64,000 nt of DNA from Dyadobacter psychrophilus (lineage in GTDB: Bacteria > Bacteroidota > Bacteroidia > Cytophagales > Spirosomataceae): assembly GCF_900167945.1 (NCBI RefSeq), contig NZ_FUZA01000001.1, positions 930,001-994,000 on the forward strand, in the 5' to 3' direction. This document shows positions 28,901 through 37,331 of this stretch, piece by piece. Below the pieces are notes generated by a model, which saw nothing but the letters and a program-made list of their open reading frames with translations, had not been told where the DNA came from and ran no database searches. Position numbers and translations under genes: made by a program. How positions within the stretch are numbered: position 1 is the stretch's first letter; each line of letters begins with the position of its first letter.

Positions 28901-29197
28901 CTACTTTTTTTCGTCCGTAGAAACCGTATAACCTGTGCCGTTCGCGCCTTCTTCGTAATCGACCGATAAACCGATTACGTACATGAGGTGTCGCCTGTCT
29001 ACAAAGATCTTGATATCGTCCACCATATAAGTCTGGTCATGCTCTGTTGCAGTGTCAAAACCGAGCATGAACGAACCGCTGCATGCACCGCCTTTGAGTC
29101 CCACTCTTAATCCATAAGAGTCAGGAATTTTGTTGGCAGCTAAGGTTGTCTTTATTTCCGATTTGGCCTTTTCCGTGAGCTGAACGGGACTTTCCAT
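28901..29197 (-). CDS. A-type iron-sulfur carrier homologue (IscA/HesB fold) lacking the C-terminal cysteines
   Basis: A 98-residue protein of the IscA/SufA/ErpA fold: GLRVGLKGGACSGSFMLGFD with Cys39 at the position of the first conserved cysteine, and an acidic middle. Classical A-type carriers end in a CxC pair that completes the Fe-S site; here the corresponding end reads EEGANGTGYTVST and has no cysteine. It therefore has only one of three ligands. It may bind a cluster differently, act as a scaffold partner, or have another role. It is convergent with the HNH gene. Confidence 0.8.
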   Translation of the reverse strand: MESPVQLTEKAKSEIKTTLAANKIPDSYGLRVGLKGGACSGSFMLGFDTATEHDQTYMVDDIKIFVDRRHLMYVIGLSVDYEEGANGTGYTVSTDEKK

Positions 29198-29301
29198 TTT
29201 GAAATCTGGTACAATGTTCTGTTAAGTATAACCATGAACACGAATCCATTGCAATCCATTCGCTATTTCAAATAATTCTCTGCTTAATGCAGTTATTCCT
29301 T

Positions 29302-29309
29302 TAATTTTG
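29302..29309 (+). promoter_or_regulatory. -7 promoter element of the membrane-anchored gene at 29343
   Basis: TAATTTTG matches TAnnTTTG. Its position makes the upstream TTG start at 29307 impossible and supports the ATG at 29343. No good -33 box was found. Confidence 0.45.
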
Positions 29310-29342
29310 CGGTTTATTGATAAAATCAGCATACTAAAAACG

Positions 29343-29861
29343 ATGGAATATTATTCACTGCTTGTCATTTTTGTTCTTGGAATAGCCATTATATACGGCA
29401 TTTACGCAACTATCACGACCGTAGCAGCCAAATTATCAGAGAAGCAAAGATGGGAAATCCGGGGTAAACACACCGATATTACCCTTCCATTACGATTGCA
29501 GGCTTACGAACGCATGTGCCTCTTCCTAGAACGGATTACACCTAATAATTTGTTGTTAAGACTGGTGCCTTCTGCAATGAGCGCATTGGAACTGCAACAA
29601 ATTTTATTGCATGAGATCCGCGAGGAATATAACCACAATGTTGCACAGCAATTGTATATCAGTGCCAATGCATGGGAACAGGTTACCAATGCGATGAATG
29701 AAACCGTTGCGGTTATTAACCAGGCATCTACGGAAATCCCTGCCGATGCCCCTCCCGCAGATCTTGCCAAGAAAATATTTTCCCACGTGATCGAAAAAGA
29801 GGTGCAACCTGCTTCGCATGCTTTGAAAGTGCTGAAAGAAGAAATCAGGACATTATTTTAA
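29343..29861 (+). CDS. membrane-anchored protein of unknown function (DUF7935-like)
   Basis: A 172-residue protein with one N-terminal membrane helix (about residues 4-27, LLVIFVLGIAIIYGIYA) and a mainly helical cytoplasmic part: LQAYERMCLFLERITPNNLLLRL, then LLHEIREEYNHNVAQQLYIS. This pattern is common as a conserved uncharacterised protein of Bacteroidota, and I associate it with DUF7935 from memory. It precedes mutS2 by 47 bases on the same strand, and the two may be co-transcribed. Function unknown. Confidence 0.7.
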   Translation: MEYYSLLVIFVLGIAIIYGIYATITTVAAKLSEKQRWEIRGKHTDITLPLRLQAYERMCLFLERITPNNLLLRLVPSAMSALELQQILLHEIREEYNHNVAQQLYISANAWEQVTNAMNETVAVINQASTEIPADAPPADLAKKIFSHVIEKEVQPASHALKVLKEEIRTLF

Positions 29862-29908
29862 AAAGAAAAGAGTGCTGACGGCCCATGCCGGAAGCCTGGC
29901 CATAAAAA

Positions 29909-32317
29909 ATGCTTTATCCCAATACATTAGAACAAAAATTAGGTTTTGACAAACTGCGTGAGCGGTTGAAAGAAGCCTGTATAAGTCCGCTTGGACAAAA
30001 TTTCGTAGAGAAAATAAAATTTTCCGAAAACTTCGGGCTTGTTGAAAAACTTGTAAGTCAAACCGCTGAAATGCAGAAAATCATGCAGATCGGCGAAAAT
30101 TTCCCTTCGCAAAACTATATTGACGCAACTCCATACCTGAAACGCGCAGCAATTGAAGGAATGTTGCTGACACAGGCGGAGTTTTCAGATATTAAAGTTT
30201 CGTTACTGACAATCCGACTTTGTCTTCGCTTTTTCGAAAATGAAGAGCCGGAAGCCTATCCTATTTTGGGTGAGTATGCCAAAACAATTCGTGTCGATAA
30301 AGCAATTACGGACGCTATCGACCGCATTATTGATGATCGCGGACAGATCAGAGATTCGGCTTCTTCTGAATTATCGCGCATTAGAAAAAGGCTGATATCG
30401 GAACAAGCAGGCATTAGAAAGAAGCTGGACACAATCTTGAAATCTGCCCGGAGTAACGGCTGGATCGCTGACGATGTGTCGCTTACCGTGCGGAATGGGC
30501 GAATGGTGATCCCCGTTGCCGCTGAACATAAGCGTAAGTTGCGGGGTTTTATCCATGACGAATCGGCGACAGGACAAACGGTTTTTATTGAACCAACGGA
30601 TGTTTTTGAATCCAACAATGAAATCCGTGAACTGGAATACGAAGAGCGCCGCGAAATCAACCGCATCCTGCTGGAATTAACCGCTCAACTTCGGCCATTC
30701 GTGCCGGATCTGCAAAAAGCATATGGCTTTCTGGGATTAATGGATTTCCTGAGAGCAAAAGCAAAACTGGCTGCGGAAATGGGCGCGGTTAATCCGCCGT
30801 TTTTCAACAAACAATTCATCGACTGGCGCGACGCTAGGCATCCATTACTACATCTTTCCTTTCAAAAACAGGGAAAGAAAGTGGTTCCGCTCAACATTGA
30901 ATTGCAGGAAAAACAGCGCATACTGATCGTTTCGGGGCCTAATGCCGGTGGAAAATCTGTGTCGCTCAAAACTGTCGGATTGATCCAGTATATGTTCCAA
31001 TGCGGCTTGCTGGTTCCAGTTGCGGAAGGTTCAACAATGGGTTTTTTCCAAAACATTTTCATTGATATCGGTGACGAACAATCGCTGGAAAATGACCTGA
31101 GCACGTATAGCTCGCATTTGACTAACATGCGACATTTTCTGGCAATGGCCAACCGGCGCACATTGTTCCTGATCGACGAGTTTGGAACAGGAACTGAACC
31201 GGGCTTAGGTGGCGCAATAGCGGAAGCGATTCTTGAAAACCTTACAAAATCGGGTGCTTACGGAGTAATTAACACGCATTATACCAACTTGAAAGTGCTT
31301 GCCGACAAAACGGAGGGCCTTGTAAATGGAGCGATGCGCTTTGACGGTGAACATTTGGAACCACTCTATCAACTCGAAATAGGACGGCCGGGAAGTTCAT
31401 TTGCATTTGAGATTGCTTCAAAAATAGGTTTGCCCAATGCGGTGGTTGACCGTGCGAAAGAGAAGCTGGGAAACCAGCAGGTGAATTTCGAAAAGCTTTT
31501 GAAGGAACTCGACATTGAAAGACGCGTTTTTGCTGAGAAGAACATTGAAGTCGGCATTAAGGAGCGGAAACTGGCAAAGCAGCTCGCAGATTACACTTTG
31601 CTAAAAGAAAATCTGGAAAACAATGAGAAAAAGATTGTCAACGAGGCCAAGCAAAAGGCCAAAACCCTCATTTCAGACGCGAATCAGCTGATTGAAAATA
31701 CAATCCGCGAGATAAAGGAAAACAAAGCAGAGAAAGAAAAGACGAAAACTGTCCGGGTTGAACTTGAAAAATTCGGCAAGAAAAACCTGGAACTCGAACA
31801 AGTTACCGAACCCACGCCAGCAGAAGAAATTTTCGAACCGGAAAGCGGCGACATTATCCCTGGAAGTTATGTCCGGATCATCGGGCAGACAGCCATTGGC
31901 GAGGTGATCGGACTAAGGGGGAAAGATGCAGAAGTTCGGATAGGAGATTTGAAATCGACCATCAAGCTTAACAGGCTCGAAAAGGTTTCAAACAAAACCT
32001 ATAAAGCAGCAACCGGCGAGAAAAAGCTGAAAACGAGCGCAAAAGGTGTGGACTTGAACGAGCGGATGCTCAATTTCAGTTTCAACCTGGATATGCGCGG
32101 CAAGCGCGGCGAAGAAGCACTTACCCTAGTGGACCAGTTTATGGATAACGCCATTATGCTCGGCTATGACGAGTTGCGCATTGTGCACGGTAAGGGCGAC
32201 GGAATCCTGAGAACATTGGTCAGAAACCATTTGAGAGGTTACTCGCAGGTTTCCGGCATGCAAGACGAGCATCCGGACCGCGGTGGAGCCGGCGTGACCA
32301 TTGTGAAGTTGAAATAG
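29909..32317 (+). CDS. mutS2: endonuclease MutS2
   Basis: An 802-residue MutS2 protein. Residues about 1-310 form the core/clamp-type helical region, with the Walker A loop GPNAGGKS at 343-350, Walker B with FLIDEFGTGTEP and the conserved INTHYTNLK. A long charged coiled coil (about 520-640) follows, then the KOW-like segment and a C-terminal Smr nuclease domain from about 727, with LDMRGKRGEEAL and the HGKGDG loop. It lacks the MutS mismatch-recognition domain. MutS2 limits recombination and in some bacteria splits collided ribosomes. A terminator follows. Confidence 0.95.
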   Translation: MLYPNTLEQKLGFDKLRERLKEACISPLGQNFVEKIKFSENFGLVEKLVSQTAEMQKIMQIGENFPSQNYIDATPYLKRAAIEGMLLTQAEFSDIKVSLLTIRLCLRFFENEEPEAYPILGEYAKTIRVDKAITDAIDRIIDDRGQIRDSASSELSRIRKRLISEQAGIRKKLDTILKSARSNGWIADDVSLTVRNGRMVIPVAAEHKRKLRGFIHDESATGQTVFIEPTDVFESNNEIRELEYEERREINRILLELTAQLRPFVPDLQKAYGFLGLMDFLRAKAKLAAEMGAVNPPFFNKQFIDWRDARHPLLHLSFQKQGKKVVPLNIELQEKQRILIVSGPNAGGKSVSLKTVGLIQYMFQCGLLVPVAEGSTMGFFQNIFIDIGDEQSLENDLSTYSSHLTNMRHFLAMANRRTLFLIDEFGTGTEPGLGGAIAEAILENLTKSGAYGVINTHYTNLKVLADKTEGLVNGAMRFDGEHLEPLYQLEIGRPGSSFAFEIASKIGLPNAVVDRAKEKLGNQQVNFEKLLKELDIERRVFAEKNIEVGIKERKLAKQLADYTLLKENLENNEKKIVNEAKQKAKTLISDANQLIENTIREIKENKAEKEKTKTVRVELEKFGKKNLELEQVTEPTPAEEIFEPESGDIIPGSYVRIIGQTAIGEVIGLRGKDAEVRIGDLKSTIKLNRLEKVSNKTYKAATGEKKLKTSAKGVDLNERMLNFSFNLDMRGKRGEEALTLVDQFMDNAIMLGYDELRIVHGKGDGILRTLVRNHLRGYSQVSGMQDEHPDRGGAGVTIVKLK

Positions 32318-32343
32318 GCCTCATTGACCACATAGCAAACAAA

Positions 32344-32375
32344 AAGAGGGTGCCTATGGCACCCTCTTGCATTTT
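32344..32375. terminator. bidirectional intrinsic terminator between mutS2 and the MFS gene
   Basis: AGAGGGTGCC (32345-32354) pairs perfectly with GGCACCCTCT (32358-32367) around a 3-base loop. The plus-strand side is followed by a T-rich sequence and the other by T's on the minus strand. Confidence 0.85.
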
Positions 32376-32389
32376 ATAATGTCTCAGAA

Positions 32390-33625
32390 TTAATGCGCAG
32401 CTGCCGTTGAAGTCGTCGTAGCCGGACGGCCTTTCATCCAGAAGAACAAAATTCCGAATGCGACGATCAGGATCGCAGGGAAAATGATCATAGTGCTGAG
32501 CGTTGCCTGTCCGGCTGCCAGTTCCATTTCATCGCCTGTCAAACCTGCTGCTATTTTCTCAGCTTTGGCATCATCCAGCCACCTACCAATAACCGGTTGC
32601 CAGATCGCCGTTGAAAACATACCAACACCTCCCACAAGAGACATTCCCAAAGCGCCGCTAAGAGGCACGTTCTGTGCAATAAATCCAATCATTGTCGGCC
32701 AGAAAAGTCCAACACCCATCGCGAAAATAACCGCTGCCGCATAAGCCGCTCCACCTGTTACTGTGCTGAAAAGATAGATCCCAATTGCGGCTAATATAGA
32801 CGATCCCCAAAGAATTCCGGTTGCACCGAGAAGTTTCACGATTGGAGCAGCGAAGAAGCGGATCAAAGCCATTAAGCCAGTTACAAGCGCAAGAATAAGC
32901 ATAGGACTTGCACCGCTTTTGCTCATGATCAGTCCAGTCCATTGCTGTGGTCCAAACTCAGAAATCGCTGTCAGGGCCATGCAAAGGAAGATAAATATAA
33001 ATAAAGGCGAAGCCATTGCTTTCAAGTTCTCGCCGATAGAAGTTACGCCCGCAACGTGTGGCTTAGGGAACGCCTGCCCCCAGAATAAGAATGCATAAAT
33101 AACAGCTGGGATCATAATTACCCAGATTTGCGCCTGCCATCCAAGGTTAGCATCTGTCATAAACTTCGATATTAAGCTTCCGACAACAATTCCGCCCGGG
33201 AACCACATGTGAAAGCGGTTAAGCATCTTGTTCATTTTCAAACCTTCGTAAGTGTCGGCTATCATCGGGTTACAAGCAGCCTCTGTACATCCGTTTCCGA
33301 TTCCAATAAAAAATGTCGAGATCAAAAGGCCGGTATAACCGCCTGCATATATGGTAAGAAGGATGCCGATAACATGGCAAACAAATGCAATTTGCATGAT
33401 AATTTTGGGGCCCACCGTGTGGTAAACAAGTCCGCCAATGATCATGGACAATGGAAACCCAAGGAAAAACATGAGGTTAATAAAACCAAGCTGCTCCGCG
33501 GTCAGGCCAAACTCATCCCCCAGCTGCGGAAGTATCCCAGCCCGGATACTGAAAGAAAAAGCGGTGGTAATGAGGGCAAAACAACTTGCATTAAAAAGCC
33601 TGCCACTGTTGATTGTTTGAGTCAT
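32390..33625 (-). CDS. MFS transporter
   Basis: A 411-residue major facilitator with about twelve membrane helices. It has the amphipathic start SFSIRAGILPQLGDEFGLTAEQLGFI, the conserved loop after helix 2 (GGLVYHTVGPKII) and FHMWFPGGIVVGSL. The pattern resembles sugar/nucleoside permeases of this phylum. It diverges from the Gfo/Idh/MocA genes and probably imports the sugar derivative they act on; that link is from position only. The substrate cannot be read from sequence. Confidence 0.85.
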   Translation of the reverse strand: MTQTINSGRLFNASCFALITTAFSFSIRAGILPQLGDEFGLTAEQLGFINLMFFLGFPLSMIIGGLVYHTVGPKIIMQIAFVCHVIGILLTIYAGGYTGLLISTFFIGIGNGCTEAACNPMIADTYEGLKMNKMLNRFHMWFPGGIVVGSLISKFMTDANLGWQAQIWVIMIPAVIYAFLFWGQAFPKPHVAGVTSIGENLKAMASPLFIFIFLCMALTAISEFGPQQWTGLIMSKSGASPMLILALVTGLMALIRFFAAPIVKLLGATGILWGSSILAAIGIYLFSTVTGGAAYAAAVIFAMGVGLFWPTMIGFIAQNVPLSGALGMSLVGGVGMFSTAIWQPVIGRWLDDAKAEKIAAGLTGDEMELAAGQATLSTMIIFPAILIVAFGILFFWMKGRPATTTSTAAAH

Positions 33626-33772
33626 AAGACTAAAAGGGTTTGTTATTTAAAATAAGATAATTACGAGCCTGACGACTAATGTTTTTATGAAAGAATTTCA
33701 CAGAAAAAACAAATTAACGCTTTTTCTACTGGTTTTAATTATGCCCGGGCAGTGTTTTTTATGTGTTAAAAT

Positions 33773-33780
33773 TATATTTG
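33773..33780 (+). promoter_or_regulatory. -7 promoter element of the oxidoreductase operon
   Basis: TATATTTG matches the -7 consensus TAnnTTTG and lies 71 bases before the start of the first Gfo/Idh/MocA gene. No matching TTTG was seen at the right distance upstream. Confidence 0.45.
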
Positions 33781-33851
33781 TAAGAAGTAAGAGTCATCTA
33801 TACTACTCTTTAATATTGTAAAAATCTTTTCAAAACTTTAAACCAACTGGA

Positions 33852-34997
33852 ATGTCAAGAAAGATCAGGATGGGTATGGTGGGCGGATCGCTTGATGCCT
33901 TTATAGGCGGGGTCCATCGCCGTGCTGCTATTATGGATGGAGAAATTGAGCTGGTTTGTGGTGTTTTTAGTTCAGATCCTTCCAAATCAAAAGAAACCGG
34001 CCGCGCCTTGTATTTGCCGGAGGACAGACTTTACAACGATTTCGAGGAGATGATCCTCAAAGAAAAACAACTTCCTGAAGGAGAACGCATGGATTTCGTG
34101 GCTATCGTAACGCCCAATCACATGCATAAAGCGCCGACAAAACTGGCACTTGAAAACGGATTTCATGTTGTTTGCGACAAGCCTATTACACTGAATACAG
34201 AGGAAGCAGAGGAAATTACGGCATTGGTTGAAAAAACCGGCCTGATTTTCTGTCTTACCCACAATTATACAGGTTATCCCATGGTCAAAGAAGCGAAGCA
34301 TATGATCGCTTCGGGCGCAATTGGGGAAATCAGGAAGGTTATTGTTGAATATCCGCAGGGCTGGCTGGCAACATTGGTGGAAGTGACTGGCAACAAGCAA
34401 GCGGCATGGAGAACAGATCCAAAACGCTCCGGTGCTGCGGGCGGCTTAGGCGACATCGGAACCCATGCTGAAAACCTGGCTGAATACATTACAGGGCTGA
34501 AAATCACACAAGTTTGCGCTGATCTGACGATTTTCGTGGAAGGCCGCTTGCTGGATGATGACGCTCATGTGCTGCTGCGTTTTAATAATGGTGCAAAAGG
34601 AATTCTTCAAAACAGCCAGATTGCCAATGGCGAGGAAAACGACCTGAACATTCGTGTTTATGGCGAAACAGGCGGCCTGCAATGGAAACAGCTGGATCCC
34701 AACACATTAATTCACAAAACCAACCAAGGCGCCCGGATCATTCGGACAGGCGTCGGGAATTTGTCCAAAGCCGCGCAGGTGCACACCCGCATTCCCGCAG
34801 GTCACCCGGAAGGTTATTTTGAAGCTTTTGCAAACCTCTACCGCAATTTTGCCATCCACTTGAGAGCATATTGGGAAGGCCGCAATGCTGATCCTGTTTA
34901 CGATTTCCCGTCTGCACAGGACGGCCTTAGGGGTATGAAGTTCATTGATGCCGTCATTGCATCAAATGCTTCGGACACCAAATGGACTAATTTCTGA
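33852..34997 (+). CDS. Gfo/Idh/MocA family oxidoreductase (first copy)
   Basis: A 381-residue NAD(P)-dependent sugar oxidoreductase. The N-terminal Rossmann fold starts GMVGGSLDAFIGGVHR, a variant of GxGxxG with an inserted loop; the active-site-proximal HVVCDKPITLN is the EKP-like motif with Asp in place of Glu. The C-terminal domain has AWRTDPKRSGAAGGLGDIGTHAENL, where the His acts as a general acid/base in the family. No signal peptide. Enzymes of this group oxidise hydroxyls of sugars or inositols. It is first in an operon with a second family member and a TIM-barrel enzyme. Confidence 0.88.
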   Translation: MSRKIRMGMVGGSLDAFIGGVHRRAAIMDGEIELVCGVFSSDPSKSKETGRALYLPEDRLYNDFEEMILKEKQLPEGERMDFVAIVTPNHMHKAPTKLALENGFHVVCDKPITLNTEEAEEITALVEKTGLIFCLTHNYTGYPMVKEAKHMIASGAIGEIRKVIVEYPQGWLATLVEVTGNKQAAWRTDPKRSGAAGGLGDIGTHAENLAEYITGLKITQVCADLTIFVEGRLLDDDAHVLLRFNNGAKGILQNSQIANGEENDLNIRVYGETGGLQWKQLDPNTLIHKTNQGARIIRTGVGNLSKAAQVHTRIPAGHPEGYFEAFANLYRNFAIHLRAYWEGRNADPVYDFPSAQDGLRGMKFIDAVIASNASDTKWTNF

Positions 34998-35035
34998 TCT
35001 TATCTTTTTTCACCTTTTCATTCAATACCCGTTTT

Positions 35036-36181
35036 ATGAACAAAATTAAAGTTGGCGTTGTCGGAACCGGCTTCATTGGGCCCGCACATATTGAAGCTTT
35101 GAGACGTCTTCCAAATGTAGAAGTTGCTGCACTTTGCGAAGTAACCGCCGAGCTTGCCAAAGAGAAAGCAGATGGACTTGGAATTGCTCGTTCCTATACA
35201 TTTGATGAATTACTGAAACAAGATGATATTCAGGCCATTCACATTTGTACACCAAACTTTCTTCATTATTCCCAGTCAAAAGCCGCGTTGCTGGCAGGGA
35301 AACATGTGATTTGCGAAAAACCGCTTGCCAAAGATCTGCATGAAGCAGAAGAACTGGTGAAGCTGGCAGCTGAAACCGGGCTTGTGAATGCTGTTCACTT
35401 TAATTTGCGTTACTATCCTTTGGCGCGCCAGATGAAGTCCATGCGTGAAAAGGGCGAACTGGGTGAAATTTATTCATTCATCGGTTCTTACTTGCAAGAC
35501 TGGCTTTTCTACCAAACGGATTACAACTGGCGCCTCGAACCAGACAAATCCGGCGATTCCCGTGCGATTGCCGACATTGGTTCACACTTAATGGACATTT
35601 TGGAATACATTACCGGATTGAAAACCGTTGCCGTGATGGCCGATTTCAATACCGTTCATAAAACGCGTAAAAAGCCGCTTAAAGCCGTTGAAACATATTC
35701 CGGCAAAATGTTGCAGCCCGAAGATTACGCAGACGTCCCCATTACAACTGAGGATCATGCGAACGTTTTGCTTCGTTTTGATAATGGTAACAAAGGTGTT
35801 ATCACCGTTTCACAAGTTTCTGCCGGTCGTAAAAACCGCATGAGTCTGGAAATTTCAGGTTCCAAGAAAACTTTCAGCTGGTGCTCCGAGTCGCCCAATG
35901 AAATGTGGATCGGTAACCGCGACAAAGCGAATGAAATCCTGATGCGCGATCCTTCTCTGGTAAACGAAGACGTACGTTCGACGATCACATTCCCAGGTGG
36001 TCATAACGAAGGCTTCCCGGACACTTCAAAACAAATGTTCAAAGAAGTGTACGCAGCCATCGCCGCCGGAAAACAACCAGAAAACCCAACATTCCCAACC
36101 TTCGCTGACGGCTATCGCGAGCTGTTGATTTGTGAAAAGATTTTGGAAAGCAACAAAGCGCAGGCCTGGGTAACTATTTAA
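35036..36181 (+). CDS. Gfo/Idh/MocA family oxidoreductase (second copy)
   Basis: A second 381-residue member of the family, only distantly similar to the gene 38 bases upstream. It has a standard dinucleotide motif (VGVVGTGFIGPAHIEAL), the catalytic-site HVICEKPLAKD with Lys and the expected Glu, and ADIGSHLMDILEYITG holding the conserved His. Two different members in one operon suggest sequential oxidation and reduction, or work on different carbons of a sugar. The next gene follows after 18 bases. Confidence 0.9.
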   Translation: MNKIKVGVVGTGFIGPAHIEALRRLPNVEVAALCEVTAELAKEKADGLGIARSYTFDELLKQDDIQAIHICTPNFLHYSQSKAALLAGKHVICEKPLAKDLHEAEELVKLAAETGLVNAVHFNLRYYPLARQMKSMREKGELGEIYSFIGSYLQDWLFYQTDYNWRLEPDKSGDSRAIADIGSHLMDILEYITGLKTVAVMADFNTVHKTRKKPLKAVETYSGKMLQPEDYADVPITTEDHANVLLRFDNGNKGVITVSQVSAGRKNRMSLEISGSKKTFSWCSESPNEMWIGNRDKANEILMRDPSLVNEDVRSTITFPGGHNEGFPDTSKQMFKEVYAAIAAGKQPENPTFPTFADGYRELLICEKILESNKAQAWVTI

Positions 36182-36199
36182 TTTTGACTCATTAACATT

Positions 36200-37252
36200 A
36201 TGAAAACAATAAAAGGACCTGGAATCTTTCTTGCTCAATTTTTGGGCGACGAAGCTCCGTTTAATTCACTGGATTCTATTGCGGACTACATGGCCGCTTT
36301 GGGCTATAAAGGCTTGCAGCTTCCTACGTGGGATCCGCGGGTGATCGATGTGAAGCAGGCCGCGGAATCTCAAACTTACGCTGATGAGCTGAAAGGAAAA
36401 CTGAAAGATAAAGGCTTAGAGATCACTGAACTGGCTTCTCATATTATTGGACAACTGGTTGCTTCGCATCCCGTTTATGACGAGATGTATGATGGCTTTG
36501 CTGTTCCGGAAGTGAGAAATAACCCGAAAGCACGCGCAGAATGGGCTACGCAACATTTGAAATACGTTGCGAAAGCCAGCGCAAATCTCGGTTTGAAAGC
36601 AAGTGCAACATTTTCAGGCGCATTGGCATGGCCATTCCTTTATCCATGGCCGCAACGCCCTGCTGGTTTGGTTGAAACTGCGTTTAAAGAATTGGCAGCC
36701 CGCTGGAAACCGATTCTGGACGTTTATGACGAGAATGGTGTGGACGTAGCGTACGAGCTGCACCCGGGAGAAGACGTTTTTGACGGTTCCACTTTCGAAA
36801 TGTTCGTGGATTATCTGGGCGGTCATACGCGTGCGAACATTAACTATGATCCAAGCCATTTTGTATTGCAACAATTGGATTATCTGCAATTCATTGATCT
36901 TTACCACGACCGTATCAAAGCGTTCCACGTAAAAGATGCAGAATTTAACCCAACTGGCAAGCAAGGCGTTTATAGCGGTTTTGCAGGCTGGGCTGACCGG
37001 GCAGGACGTTTCCGTTCGCTAGGCGATGGCCAGGTTGATTTCGGAAGTATTTTCTCAAAATTATCCCAATATGACTACGATAGCTGGGCTGTTTTGGAAT
37101 GGGAATGCTGCATCAAATCGCCGGTTCAGGGAGCTGCGGAAGGTGCGCCATTCATTGAGAATCATATCATTGAAGTTACGACAAAAGCATTTGACGATTT
37201 TGCAGGAACCGGTGCTGATGAAGCATTCAACCGTAAGGTGTTAGGACTTTAA
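36200..37252 (+). CDS. sugar phosphate isomerase/epimerase (xylose isomerase-like TIM barrel)
   Basis: A 350-residue TIM-barrel enzyme of the AP endonuclease 2 / IolE-like superfamily. Metal-ligand candidates in the expected order are the Glu in YELHPGED, the Asp and His in NINYDPSHFVLQ, the His in AFHVKDAEF and the Glu in VLEWEC. The family covers sugar epimerases, dehydratases and lyases, so the reaction stays open; in this setting it likely acts on the keto-sugar made by the oxidoreductases. It has no signal peptide. A strong terminator follows. Confidence 0.87.
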   Translation: MKTIKGPGIFLAQFLGDEAPFNSLDSIADYMAALGYKGLQLPTWDPRVIDVKQAAESQTYADELKGKLKDKGLEITELASHIIGQLVASHPVYDEMYDGFAVPEVRNNPKARAEWATQHLKYVAKASANLGLKASATFSGALAWPFLYPWPQRPAGLVETAFKELAARWKPILDVYDENGVDVAYELHPGEDVFDGSTFEMFVDYLGGHTRANINYDPSHFVLQQLDYLQFIDLYHDRIKAFHVKDAEFNPTGKQGVYSGFAGWADRAGRFRSLGDGQVDFGSIFSKLSQYDYDSWAVLEWECCIKSPVQGAAEGAPFIENHIIEVTTKAFDDFAGTGADEAFNRKVLGL

Positions 37253-37275
37253 TTGTCGAACTAACAAGTATATTG

Positions 37276-37310
37276 AAAACCTATTTTCCTTATGGAAGAT
37301 AGGTTTTTTT
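37276..37310 (+). terminator. intrinsic terminator after the isomerase gene
   Basis: AAAACCTATTTTCC (37276-37289) pairs with GGAAGATAGGTTTT after a 4-base loop, with one mismatch, ending in a run of seven T. It separates the cytoplasmic enzymes from the exported fusion gene. Confidence 0.85.
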
Positions 37311-37331
37311 GCTATATCAGTTAACCCAATT

